DNA of 64,000 bases from Phialocephala subalpina (Eukaryota > Ascomycota > Leotiomycetes > Helotiales > Mollisiaceae), in the NCBI GenBank assembly GCA_900073065.1, contig FJOG01000012.1, forward strand, positions 587,981 to 651,980, in the 5' to 3' direction. The notes under the pieces are model-generated. The model saw only the letters and a program-made list of their open reading frames with translations. It was not told the origin of the DNA and did not search any database. The position numbers and the translations under genes were made by a program. Every line of letters begins with the position of its first letter. Positions within the stretch are counted from its first letter, which is position 1. This document shows positions 11,944 to 22,778 of the stretch, piece after piece.

Positions 11944-13100
11944 TCAGGCCAGGGTTTATTGCATCTCGATGGGATATAGTGTAAGGCTCGTCGGGCATCC
12001 CTGACTGGCTCCAACACTGTCGCTGTTGGCCACAAAGATATTCTGGCGTAATGAACGCTGTGGTGTTGTCGATGGTTGAAAACAAGTCGCGGGTATCCAC
12101 GTCCGGGGAGGGGTCGCGAGGCTTCGATGCTCTGATGAGCAAACTGTGCCTCACTGAACAAATATAACGAGAGGGGGAGAATGGAAGGACCAACCAGCCC
12201 AGCTGTGATGGGTGTTGATTGGGACAATGGTTTGTCGCAGGCTTGTGAGATGGAGGGGTTGTTCAATGCTATCTCGAAGCTCAACCTCACCAGGCAGCAC
12301 ACAATATCAAGGTGTGTGGCTAGCCAGACCGCTTTGACTTTCTTGCATTCGCACCCTTCTGTCAAGCAAATGGTTTCGAGCGCAACACCATTGTCACAAG
12401 GCAGCTGAAGTCTTTCTATACAATAGTACACGTTTATACCTAAAGCATTGATGCTCTTCATTACCACCTTCTCTAAACAAAACCTGGAAACGAAGATGCA
12501 CCTGCATAAGCAAATAGCACCTTGATTAGCGAATCTTCGGCGGAGTGACTTTATAATTATACCACCGATCACGGTGGGCTTGAATACCCAATGCGAACAC
12601 TGCAGGATTTGATTCTGCTGCAGAACAATAGGGCTGAAACTTTACCCCGCAAATGTCGTACTTGTACCTCACATCTAGAAGCCTCGGATCTTGCTATAGT
12701 TAGCTAGAATTTGGCTCGCTGGGTTTCCTTCAGCAACCACTCATCTCAATCAGGACCAGCAAGTGATGGGAGCAGAGAGAGTTCTTCAAATCGCGCACGA
12801 AATTTTCAGTAATTGGATACGCAGCATACAAAAAACTTATACACTGACGAACAGCAGGGTATACCGTTGCCTCGGAACGCACGCCCGATTTCACTTATTT
12901 CAAGGCTTCTTAGATCGAAAACTTCTTGACGATGGTTCACTCTGCTTCTGCTCCACCTGCTTTTGTTTTGCCTGCTTCTTTCTCTTCTGCAGCTCTGTCG
13001 CTTGGGAATCAGCGAGTACCTGATTAACCTGTATTCGCACTTGCTCGTCTTTCTACAATGATTTGCGAGTCAGTCATCGATCCAACTCGTGGCTTCTAAT
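11944..13100. other. intergenic, no gene seen
   Basis: A 213-codon frame on the minus strand (11931-12572) runs through here. It is Cys- and Leu-rich, has no known domain, and conflicts with the start of the preceding gene, so it is not called. Nothing else recognised. Confidence 0.4.
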
Positions 13101-13864
13101 TTATCGACTTGCCTTCAATTTTGTTTGCACATTCAGCAATGCTGGCTCTAATAGCGCTCGATTCTGGAACGTATCCTGATGGCCATTCAGAAATTGCGTT
13201 CCAACAAGCACCTGTAGCTCAATTGGCGCATTCTCAGGCGCAATGTAGAACCAGTCAGTCCCATAATTTCCGTTCTGCCCAAGCCAGGTGACTTCTGCTG
13301 CCTGATCGGAAGTGAAAATGCCAGTCAGCGTCGAATGCTGAATTGGTGGAACCGAGCATATAGTTAGGTTGCAAAGTCTGGCAATTCTTGGGTGAACGAA
13401 ATTTACTCGACAGCCGGAGTCCTCGATCACAGTAACTTCCTCCACATGACCGTTTGTTGGATTGTGGATTTGCGCCGACTTGTACTGAACATCACTCGGG
13501 ACCTGCGTACTCTTCCCACGTTGACAAGCATTAGTTGGATCTTGTCATTCAGTTCAACTTTGGAAGCGATTCTTACAGGAGCTTCTTGCGTGCTCGATCG
13601 TTCCGCTCCTTGCGCCTGATAATTTCGCAAATACTCTTCGTACTCTTCCTGTTCCGGATCTCTAGCGATGCCTCCCAAAATATCAGCCAGAGCGAGGGTT
13701 CGTTCTTTCTCTAGCCTCCGCCTTCTGAACTCTCGAATCTGTTCACGGGTGAATTGTGCATTCATGTTCTCGTAGTTTCCCGGACTGGTTGATGGCCCGG
13801 AAGACATTGGTCTGTAAAGTTGTAGGGTCCGTGAATGGGGAGGATACTGTCGACGAACGATCAT
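13101..13864 (-). CDS. stand-alone retropepsin-like aspartyl protease protein
   Basis: Two exons, 13577-13864 and 13101-13502, joined across a 74-nt intron with donor GTAAGA, branch CTAATGC and acceptor GCAG, phase 0, give 229 aa. Without the intron the two frames look like a frameshifted gene. The N-terminal 95 residues are charged and helical (TREQIREFRRRRLEKERTLA). The C-terminal part resembles the retropepsin-like fold found in retrotransposon Gag-Pol: VTVIEDSGCRVNFVHPRIA holds a candidate D-S-G active-site motif, and TDWFYIAPENAPIELQVLVG followed by QFLNG matches the later strands. There is no reverse transcriptase, integrase or zinc knuckle nearby, so this is either a domesticated element piece or a free-standing cellular protease. 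The minus-strand ATG at 13864 begins MIVRRQYPP; an internal ATG (MSSGPS) is also possible. Confidence 0.6.
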
Positions 13865-14378
13865 GGAATCGTTGGCCTGAGCTAAAATTGATCGTCAAGT
13901 ATCAGAAATCCTCTTTTCGTGCGGCAGAAGTTCCCAACATACCAGCCTGAGCGTGCCCTCCGTACTTATAAATTGCTACCTGATTATAGGACATAGTGGA
14001 CTGATAAGTTCTCAGTGGTCAGCGATAGCGACTCGTGATCCCTTCTTTTACAGGGCCTTTTGTTGCCTTATGCTTTCAGCGCGCGAGCCTGGTTTTAAGG
14101 AGGGTGCGCCATCAAATCCAGTGGCCCCACGTCGACTTTATTCCAACTCGACAAGGCTGTGCTATGCCTTCGGCAAATCTCAGTATGCCATCAAAAAACG
14201 AAGGTGTGTGCACCTTGGTTGCACAACAGTCGGATTGGCCAGCCTTGCATGATCTTACATGCGGGCTTCACGCAAGTCCGCCTCATTTTCGCACACCGAC
14301 CACGAAATAGGAATTTCCATAAGAGGCCCAAAATCCCTGCTGCCCAACTTCTGCATTTTCACAGCCTCGCGATGAAAG
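13865..14378. other. divergent intergenic region
   Basis: 514 nt between the retropepsin-like gene and the DUF6594 gene; expected to hold both promoters. Short overlapping frames near 13953-14310 are not supported by any domain. Confidence 0.5.
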
Positions 14379-15397
14379 ATGGAAGGCTATGCGAAAGTGG
14401 CGCAATTGATGGGAAGTCAGGAGGAGTTTGCGATTCTGCGACGATTTCGAGTCCTCAACATGCAAAGGCTTCTTTACCTGCAGGCGGAAATCGTGCATCT
14501 TGAAGCGGAAGTAGGCCAACTAGCCAAAAGAGATGCGGTGCATGAAGAACGACAATACCATGCGAGAGATTGGTGGTCTTTGAGTCAAGGAGGGGAAGGT
14601 GAAGACTTGGAGCAATGGCACAAAGTCTTGGAACTCAACGAAAAGTTGGATCAGTATAGTAGTGCTCGGATTTTCTTCACTTGAACGATCCACTGACACA
14701 ACATCCTCGCTAGATGATGTGCTCTTGAAGCAAGCCTCGCTAGCTAGACTAGAACAGCCAAGACAGTACGATTTGGACTTCTTGAGGAATTGGTTTCGAA
14801 GGCCCGGAATGGGCTCGTTTCCTCTCTTGGGAATTGATAGAGACGCATGGGACATCAAAAACGAGAGTGATCTGATCGCCATCAAGCCTCGAGATGCACC
14901 CGATATCTTTTCAAGATGGTTCACGGAGTACCTTGTTCCACGCTATCACCACGTATTCGGAAAGACATTCAAGGTATTTACAGACCTTTCATCTTCCCGA
15001 GACCACACTAAATATTGACAGAAAGACGCTTTGCCTGAGACGGTGGGCTCTGGAATATATCACTACAAAGAGTCGAGCCTGGAAGCTGTTCTCGGCATCC
15101 TCGCCACAGTTCTGGCTTCGCTGCTCCCGATATGTTCGGTCGTCGCCTTGTACATTGTGCAGTCTAACGGCGCTCGGCTTGGGATGATCGCCATCTTCTC
15201 CGCATGTTTCTCGCTCGCTCTCGCGTTGATGACGAACGCTAGGAGGATTGAAGTATTCGCAGCAACGGCAGCGTAAGTACAACCACACTTTGGTAGCAAG
15301 CAAAATTCATCCACTGACTCATCTCCTCCCACTTAGGTTCGCTGCTGTCAATGTCGTGTTCTTGACAAATAGTCCATCATATCCCATAGCGGCGTGA
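14379..15397 (+). CDS. DUF6594-type membrane protein
   Basis: Four exons, 14379-14658, 14714-14973, 15022-15272 and 15337-15397, all joined in phase, give 283 aa. The N-terminal half is helical and charged with HLEAEVGQLAKRD and a DQYNDVLLKQASLARLEQP segment. Such segments are typical of the fungal DUF6594 family, which usually has a cytosolic coiled-coil region before a membrane anchor. The C-terminal 90 residues contain three hydrophobic stretches: AVLGILATVLASLLPICSVV, GMIAIFSACFSLALALM and FAATAAFAAVNVVFL. The last exon is only 61 nt but restores the third membrane segment. Function is unknown for the family; members are abundant in plant-associated and saprophytic ascomycetes. The family call is confident and the role is open. 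Confidence 0.85.
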
Positions 15398-17113
15398 CCA
15401 GATTTGACATGGGAACTTCATGTTATGAACACCAATGGCTTCGACCAAGCCCTAGAGCAGCTAAAGGCCGGGAAGATGCAACACAGAGCTCTAGGCGCAC
15501 TGTACTTATGGCGCAACAGACACGCCGTCGACGGTCTTTTGCGAGCCAATGTACATAGGCAATCAATGAGGAATGTGCAAACTGACGTAGACTGGAAAGG
15601 AACGCGATGCTAAATTTCTCGTAGATGGAACTAAGCAAAGTAGAAATTTTACGACCCAAGGTTCAACCACTCTATCAGAACGTAATCATAAGCTACATGA
15701 ACATGACTTGCAGGGCAGAGGGGTGACGACCAGATGCAAATTTAACGTGTGATATGGGATGCATCAACAATATTGTAACAGTACCCAAATCCAAATTCCA
15801 ATTGTCCCAATACTAGGGCAGCTTTGTGATAAGCAAGCATATCGACTGTGAAGATATTTTTGTGGTTTGGTCGGCATACACCTGTTCTGCAGCGACACCA
15901 CCCGACATACTCCAGCCTGTAGCCTCCAGCCTCGAATTATGTCTAGCCTACCATAATATTTACGATCATCCAGACGGGTATGCCTTCTCTTCCTTGACCA
16001 ACTTCAGGGTAGACGCTCTCGCAATAGAAGAATAGATGTCGTTACAATCGGAGATACGTACCACTTGTGAGAGCATACGCGTCTATGGTGGAGGGTAAGG
16101 CGTAAGGTGAAATTAAAGTGCTGGTTTATTATTTTTTTGTCTGTCGAGTCTAAGAGCTCGAGGCCTACTCTTAATTAAAGAGTAAGATCACGCTAAGCCT
16201 ACCGGCCTAGACACGTGATATCTATTCCAACAATAAATGATTCGAAGAGCGTACGAAATGCCGTTAATTGTCAGTGGTACCTGCTGCAACTGATTGCCCT
16301 CGAACAAAACCTGCAGAGGCTATCGGACGGAGTCGATGTTGTCTTCGCTTTCGATGGGGAAATTCGTTGCAAAATCGTCAACTCAAAACACAACTTCCGA
16401 CGTACAAAAGTTCAGCAGTAATGGTGGAATCGAACGTCAATGTGCAATACAAGGTAGTCATGTTGCTAGCCCGCGGCCGATATTTAAGAGCTCAATGTTG
16501 ACTTAATATTCTTGATCTTGGTATCACGCGTTTTGGCCTAGAGCTAAGAAAGAGCCTAGTCTGAAAATAGATTAGCGTGCTATGCACGTGCGTGTTCGAT
16601 GTCAACTTTCCAAGCTCTCTTCTTTCCTCGTCACATCCTCTTCAAGTCTGTCAAGCTTCAGCGAAAGACGCCAAACCTTCACCACGAAGTGTGAACGAAG
16701 TGGGAGGGCTGTGAGTGATGTCTTTGTCCGATTGTCAACAGCCTTCTGGCAAGGGAAAGCTCATCCTTGATCACTTCCCGCACCCCTTTCGACGCCCTTT
16801 CGAAGTCCACGAAGAGGCCAGTTGCTTCGTAAAAGCCCTTGGCATCCATACTATCCAACCGAGGCATCACGGAACATCCAACCAAGCCCTTTTTCTTTTT
16901 GATGCACTGGTCAGGGGAGATTTGGTGGAGTGATGCGCCACATCTCAATTCGGCATTAGTGTTTTAAATTGCCTTTTCTTGGCTTATTTCTACAAACCAC
17001 ATCACGTACGAGCCTCCAAATCTAGAGCCTCTCCCAAGGATGAGTTTACGAGCTAGAACAGTTTCACATTGTCATCGTGCGTGTGCCATTCAAAATCTGC
17101 TAGTGTAGGTGGG
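15398..17113. other. gene-poor stretch with LTR relic
   Basis: 1.7 kb without a supportable gene. It contains the LTR-like repeat described separately, a T-rich tract near 16128 and a 7-bp inverted repeat TACTCTT/AAGAGTA at 16166-16184. Frames of 60-89 codons near 15826, 16215 and 16679 have no domain. Confidence 0.5.
16080..16600 (-). mobile_element. Copia-like LTR relic, two diverged copies
   Basis: On the minus strand, sequence starting at 16232 reads TGTTGGAATAGATATCAC, which closely resembles the start of Ty1/copia long terminal repeats. The blocks TAAGAGCTC, ATCACGC and GGCCTAGA occur in that order at 16151, 16187 and 16204, and again in the same orientation at 16485, 16523 and 16535. 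This suggests two diverged direct copies about 335 nt apart. No target-site duplication, primer site or coding remnant was found. The ends are approximate. Confidence 0.35.
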
Positions 17114-17230
17114 ATGCCAGACCCATTAATGCTTGTTTGTTACGATACTTGGCTTGTACGAATTGTTCAGCGGCACATTATTTCACCTTTTGGAGCACTA
17201 GCATTGACCAATTATTCTAATTTTTTACGG

Positions 17231-18058
17231 ACTGTCGTGAATGTCCAGACAGAGCAGCATTCTGTGGTCCAAGTTCAGGTTCGTAGCTCTCACGTTGCAG
17301 GACTAGTTATCATTCACTAATCGTTCTAAATCTCCATAGACCGTCGTCAATGCCCAGACTGAGCAGCAGGCTGTTGCCAACGTTCACGTACGTGACTCTT
17401 GATTGTTTTCCATGCCAAACATTGATCGATCGTTCTAACCCTCACAGACCCAACAATCCACAGCCGTCGTCGTTGCCACCGCTTACAGAACCGCTCCGAC
17501 ATGCTCAGCAACACCCACAATTGTAAATCCCAGCTTTGAAGATTCTCTGAATGGATGGGAAGATCACCCATTAGGCAGTCATCCAGGTTATACCATTGGT
17601 GTGAGCTCTGGTCTCTATCCTTTGGGCTATCAATACGACGCATTGGCTAGCGGGTAAGTTCTCTCAACCTTTCTAGAATTTCCGTTCTAACCAATATCCT
17701 CAGTGAGCTCGACTTCCCCTCGAACAGCGGACCAAGCAACATCTTGGCCCTGTATCAAGTTGTCACCGTATGTCCCGGGGTTACGTACGATTTCTTCGCC
17801 TATGCCACCGGGGATGACAGTAATGGAGGGCAATTCTATGCCCAGATATGTGTTACGCCGGCAGCAGGAACGTTTCTCTGTAGTAAGAAGCAACACTTGT
17901 TCACGGGTGATGACCGCGATGATGGGCGGGGAGCCGTGCAGATTTCGTTCCCGAACGCGGATCTCACGCCTCTGGCCGTTACGTTGGAGCTTACGACGTG
18001 GTGCTTGGGGATTCATGCGAACACAGTTTACTTTGATGCGGTAACGGTATCGTCTTGA
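17231..18058 (+). CDS. surface protein with CBM/CenC-like domain; duplicated mini-exons
   Basis: The resolvable exons are 17231-17278, 17340-17387, 17448-17653 and 17704-18058, all in phase, about 219 aa; the 5' end is not resolved. The first two exons are each exactly 48 nt and encode similar 16-residue units, TVVNVQTEQHSVVQVQ and TVVNAQTEQQAVANVH. The third exon opens with a degenerate third unit and runs into a beta-sandwich domain. That domain starts NPSFEDSLNGWE and includes ALYQVVTVCPGVTYDFFAYATG and ends HANTVYFDAVTVSS, the layout of CBM4_9/CenC-like carbohydrate-binding domains of fungal secreted proteins. No signal peptide exon was found upstream. The first mini-exon is preceded by ACGG where the other copies have an AG acceptor, so either the gene starts upstream in frame (ATG 17114) or the 5' part is damaged. 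Confidence 0.6.
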
Positions 18059-18661
18059 ATTTTTGAATCGTCGATGAGAGAGGAGGGGATGGCAGGATAG
18101 TGAAGTAAGGATGTGACTATGTTGGCTATCTGCTATGGCGGAGCTCTGAATTAATAATTTAATACCGAACAATGAAGGAAGTAACAACCTTCCACTCCCA
18201 CTATCAAATTCATTAGTGAAGCTTGTTCCGTGTTCTATCCTCACGGTATGGAAAAGCAAATCAAGTCGAGGAAGGAGCTACATTCTTTTTTGAGCAGCAT
18301 GTCTACTCATCTTTTCTTTGTCCCCAATACCTCTCCTCTTCGATTCCAACAACAATCGTACCTCCACCTCAGCGACCTCTATCGAGCATCTTAATCGTGG
18401 GGTAGCGGGGTAAAACGCGAAGTCACGTGTATTTATAAACGCGCTAGGAAAGCGCGACACGTTCGATTTTGACCAACACGACACATTTCCAACTTCTTCC
18501 GCTTCACTCCACATCCTCGACCCGAGACATTGCACCCAACCGGATCCCCGACTCGATACAGAGTCTGCCGGCTCGGGCTGCTCTGCAGCTGCTGCAGATT
18601 GGGTCGAAGGAACACTCGTTAACGCTGTGGTTGTGGAGGGCTGTCGTTCCGTGTAGCTGCG
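18059..18661. other. intergenic region upstream of XPG-like gene
   Basis: 603 nt holding the 3' flank of the CBM-like gene and the promoter of the nuclease gene. Antisense frames across 18278-19027 overlap the nuclease exons and are not called. Confidence 0.5.
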
Positions 18662-21019
18662 ATGGGTATCCCACAGTGAGTCTGCCCTGTTCCACAAAGC
18701 AGCCCGAGATTCCTCACTCATCCATCTTGGCAGACTTTGGCAAAAGCTTGGCGAGGGCGAGGTAATGGATATAGCTGCGTACGCCGCACAACATTTCGAA
18801 AAGCACAAGCGTCCACTTCGGATCGCCATCGACGAGGCTATTTGGCGCTTTACGTTTTGGCTTCCGCCTAACAAGGTTAAGTGGATACGAGACAGTATGT
18901 ATCCAGCACCCTCGTACTCTGGTTTCCACGTAATGTGCAGAGTTGACTTCATCATAGCGTACAAAGTCAACGCCCATCCGAACGAGAAAGCCTTCCTCTG
19001 GCGTATTTTACAATTACAACGACTCAATTGTCAACTTGTCTTCGTGATCGATGGCCCGCAGAGACCCAAAAAGAGGGGCAAGACTGTGCACGGATACAAC
19101 GACCACGATACTAAGGACCTGCGAGAGCTGCTGCAACAACTAGGCTGCCCTTGGCACCGAGCGCCAGGTGAGGCGGAAGCAGAGTGCGTCCAGCTTCAGA
19201 AACTGGGGATTGTGGACGTTGTGTGGACAGAGGATGCAGATGCGTTGATGTTCGGCGCGAGCACTGCCTTCAGATTCAAGTACTGTACAAGCAAACAGCG
19301 AAGGGGGACAAGAAGAAGGACAACTGGAAAGTCAGAGTTTATCAGACTCAGGATACTCTGCAGCAATACAGTTTCTTGACTCGGGAGGGAATGGTCCTCT
19401 TCGCCGTCCTTGTTGGGGCCGATTATGATCAACAGGGGCTTTTTAATGTTGGAGCAGAGCAAGCTATGCAGGCCGCAAAGAACGGGCTTGGAGAGTTGCT
19501 GTGCCAGGCTTCGGATGGCGGAACATTAACAGCCTGGCGAGATAGACTTGAGCGATTCTTGCGTGCTACAGGCAGCAAGGTGAATGTTCCTGCAGAATTC
19601 CCGTCTGCAACTGTAGTCAAGAACTATTACCGGCCGGTAGTCAGTAGCGAGGAGACTTTGCGCTATCTCCAGCGTACTTGGTGGGTCTCAACCTTCGACG
19701 AAAATAAGTTACGACCTTTGTTCCGGTGTAAGTTCTCCAATTCATCCTGGTGTACTCAGGTTTTCTTGGTGACCCACTGACAATGAATAGGCAAGTACAA
19801 TCTGTGGCTTCAACACTACGTCGAGCTTATCATTCCCATACTTCTCGTTAGGTCATTGGCGCAGACTTCTCCCGGGCAGGAGACTAGCAATAAGTGCTAC
19901 GAGATTCGACGCCTTGGCAAGGCTGGCCAGAGTGAATCGAAGATTATCTACAACTTATCTACCGTGGTCCCATTTGATCTGGACGCCATGTACGAAGAGG
20001 AGGCTGATCAAGGTCGCCCTGAGAAATTCTCCAAGCGTCCTACTAAGAACCCCGAGTGCGATGCCATTCTTGATTGCATACTTCGACACGCGGTCCCAGA
20101 GGTCATGCGGACTGTGAATGCGCCTGCTGTAGCTCCCGATCAAACAACGCAGCCAACCTCAGCGCCCAAAAAGCGAGGTCGACCTCCCAAGGATATCGCT
20201 GCAGAACATTCAAACAGTAAGCCAATGAAGAAATTGAAGACGAAGCCCACAACGGGGAATGAATTATCGGCTTCAGAAGAGGCATCAAAAAGCAAGCCAA
20301 CTAAGAAGGCCAAGGTCAAAGCTGCATCTACGGAGGACTTGCTGGCGGATGAGTTTCATGACATTGACGACTTGCCCAGTCGAAAGATTCGTCGCGCGGA
20401 AGCAAAGCCGCTAGAGTCCCAAGCACAAGTGCAAGCAAAGAAGTTTAAAGAGGCGTCAAGCAACCACACAACGAAGAAATCCATTTCGAATGCCGCCATC
20501 GCAGACGAGTCGTCAGAGTCTCGAGGTGTTAAGCCGGCGCCAAGGCCAAAGAAAGTCCGAGCGACAGTACCCTCACCAACTCCTCAGACACAGGTCAATT
20601 CAAAGGAGGCGAAGACGATGAAGCAAGTTCAAGTTATCGATTTGCTTTCAGATGATGATGAAGTGGTACGATTGGTCAAGGTGAAGCAGACCGTCCTGAA
20701 GAAGCCAGTCCAGGGCAAGGATCCACTCTAGGCTGGACACTCAGTACAGCTTGACGAATCCATTTTGGCTAAGGAGGCCGTCTTCAACTGGCAGGCAAGG
20801 GAACCGGTCCGATCCACTGAAGTCAACAAGACACCCGACCGACAGCCTTTGGATCCAAAGTCACCAAATGCCCTGCGACGTGCTCGTCTAAATTTCTATC
20901 AACAAAAGGCCCCTCAGCCCGAAATGCCTACGACCAACAAAATCTCGCCGCCATCGGAGGGGAAGTCCGTCAAAGTCTCTTTTGATAGTGACGAAGATCA
21001 CTGGCACGAAATTGATTGA
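18662..21019 (+). CDS. XPG/GEN1-like structure-specific nuclease, frame disrupted
   Basis: Exon 1 is only 14 nt (18662-18675, MGIPQ), then 18734-18894, 18958-19727 and 19791 onward. The start MGIPQLWQKLGEGEVMDIAAYAA is the XPG N-domain. Acidic catalytic motifs are present: VFVIDGPQRPKKRG, the I-domain APGEAEAECVQLQKLG, TEDADALMFGAS and LVGADYDQQGL. The C-terminal part is a Lys/Ala-rich tail with RGRPPK, an AT-hook-like motif. Such proteins cut flaps or Holliday junctions in the nucleus. Two lesions are visible. Between about 19275 and 19300 the frame shifts (one base missing or two extra) with no room for an intron. At 20729-20731 an in-frame TAG is followed by 96 more in-frame codons ending 21019. 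The TAG could lie in a 66-nt intron (donor GTACGA, acceptor CTCTAG, both phase 0). The family is confident; whether a full protein is made is not. Confidence 0.7.
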
Positions 21020-21622
21020 GTGACCATCGATGAACATCAAGGGTAGGAAACCGCTGAGCCGAGCACGTCGGGCCGAAGTTTGATGCTTCGCACAGATCAA
21101 ATGATCTAGTTTTTGGAGGTCGAATCCGGATAGCGGAAATAGCTCTGACAACCATGGCTCGAAGGTCTTTCGGGAAGGTATTACATATCGTTAGCATAAG
21201 TGAGCTGTGTGGCATAGCCCCCTCAATTGGAAGGCTGACTCGAGGACGTCGAAGAAAGATTGCATATATTCTGTTGCTGGTGTGCTGGCGGTCATGTTTA
21301 CATGACGTTGCTTTAGGCCTCCGATAGTGTTGAGGACAATCAAAGAGCTTTGAAAGTGATCCTCTACAATCCGCTAGTGAGTACCACAAGTCTTTCTGGT
21401 GTTTTTAAAATTGGGCTCAATCCCTATCATTCAGTTTCTTGTCTACAGCAGATGAAAAGATCATTCAGTGCCGGAACTCTCCTTGCTGAATCGTTCAACT
21501 TCAGCTTGGCGAAAGTCAAGAGTACGCCGGGCATTCACTTTTTCGTCTCGCCGAAGATTAAAACTACCTGCGATCCTGCTTTTCTTTCTGTCATTCTTTC
21601 CCACAACAAGACTCTCGCCACC
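21020..21622. other. intergenic, promoter of MYND gene
   Basis: 603 nt between the nuclease tail and the MYND-finger gene. An antisense frame of 139 codons (20970-21389) has no domain. Nothing else recognised. Confidence 0.5.
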
Positions 21623-22778
21623 ATGGAGCCAATTCCACTTAGGACGTTGACTACACTCTTGAACTATGAGAGAATGATCTCCGATCCTCGATACAAGGAC
21701 ATGGCATTGCAGCAGTCAAGTGTAGCCGACGACGAAGTGCTCCCACGTTTCCTTGCAAATTACTCCAAGCACCTCACCAACGAACTAAAATCCATAGAGT
21801 CCGTATCTTCGTGACCTCCTACTCTATCTGAACGGTCTTCTTTAACCCACGATGCTAACCTATGGCTCCAAACAGGAAGAGAGAGCTTCACATATTCAAA
21901 GAGCACAAAACGATCCCGTCGAACGATCCCGCCGCCATCATTTGTCATATTCACCCCGAAGCTGGTCCGAAGGTACAAGTACTCACTTTCGCTGACCGCG
22001 AGCGGATCTATCTCGAACCCCGAGCACACGATGGATGCTTCAAAGCTATTGGGTTGTTTCAATTCTTCTTTGAGCTCTGTCCAGCTGGTCAACAGCTTTC
22101 GGTTCAGATCCGCGATGAGGTACATTTGCAACCGTGATAATCATCAAGCTTTTATATTTTTCAACCTATCGCAGAACAATGGGATGCTAACAGCAGTTTA
22201 TGCAGGAACCTCTTCTTATCGACCCCAAGCGACGGATGATCCTTAAATCCAGAATCGAAGGCCCAAAAGTCCACACGATTGCTTGGCTTTCTGAGAAGTC
22301 GTTGACATTCCCCACTGGCTCCAAAGACAACGAGGACCACGCCATTATTATCTTCAAGAGACCCGATTCTACTGAGGTCGGGGACGATATTGCGGTTGAC
22401 ATGACACGCACCCAGTATGGGCCTGAAGGACGCGGGACATTTGGCGAGCCTTACTTTATTGGCACCGCAAATGAGTTCTCCAAGTCAATGCGTAAGATTT
22501 GTGACACAGTCGTCGTCGTTAACTATGGTTCTACGGACCTTGGTTCGTCTGGGAACGACAACGAGAAAAGGTTGAGGGATTGTGCTAAGAGGGTCTGGGA
22601 GCGATGGCAGAATAGGAAGAATGAACATTGGTGCGCTTATTGTGGCAAGCCGGGGGAGAAGTTGCTGAAGTGTGGCGGATGCAAGACGAAGATTGTCTGG
22701 TATTGCTGCAAGGAGCATCAGGTTGCGGACCGGAAGCTACACAAGCATACGTGCGAGATGAAGACGAAGACGACTTAG
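21623..22778 (+). CDS. MYND-type zinc finger protein
   Basis: Three exons, 21623-21810, 21876-22119 and 22206-22778, phase-matched, give 334 aa. The start context CGCCACCATGG is near ideal. The first 275 residues form an unrecognised domain (LRTLTTLLNYERMISDPRYKD; IAWLSEKSLTFPTGS). The last 45 residues are a MYND finger: WCAYCGKPGEKLLKCGGCKT then VWYCCKEHQVADRKLHKHTC. MYND fingers bind Pro-rich peptides in partner proteins, so an adaptor or chromatin-linked role is possible. The usual Y-C-x3-C of the second zinc site reads Y-C-x3-H here, and the conserved Trp before the last His is Arg. A His can still bind zinc, so the finger may be functional. Many fungi carry stand-alone proteins of this plan with unknown roles. 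Confidence 0.85.

Noticed and set aside
11931..12572. 213-codon minus-strand open frame
   Set aside because: Long, but Cys/Leu-rich without a domain, and it overlaps the better supported 10955-11943 gene in another frame. No splice partner found.
13427..13520. Frameshift in the retropepsin-like gene
   Set aside because: A 74-nt intron with donor GTAAGA, branch CTAATGC and acceptor GCAG joins both parts in phase, so no frameshift is needed.
16380..16480. tRNA-like fragment (GTTCGATTCC on the minus strand)
   Set aside because: The T-loop-like motif is present, but flanking bases do not form T or acceptor stems.
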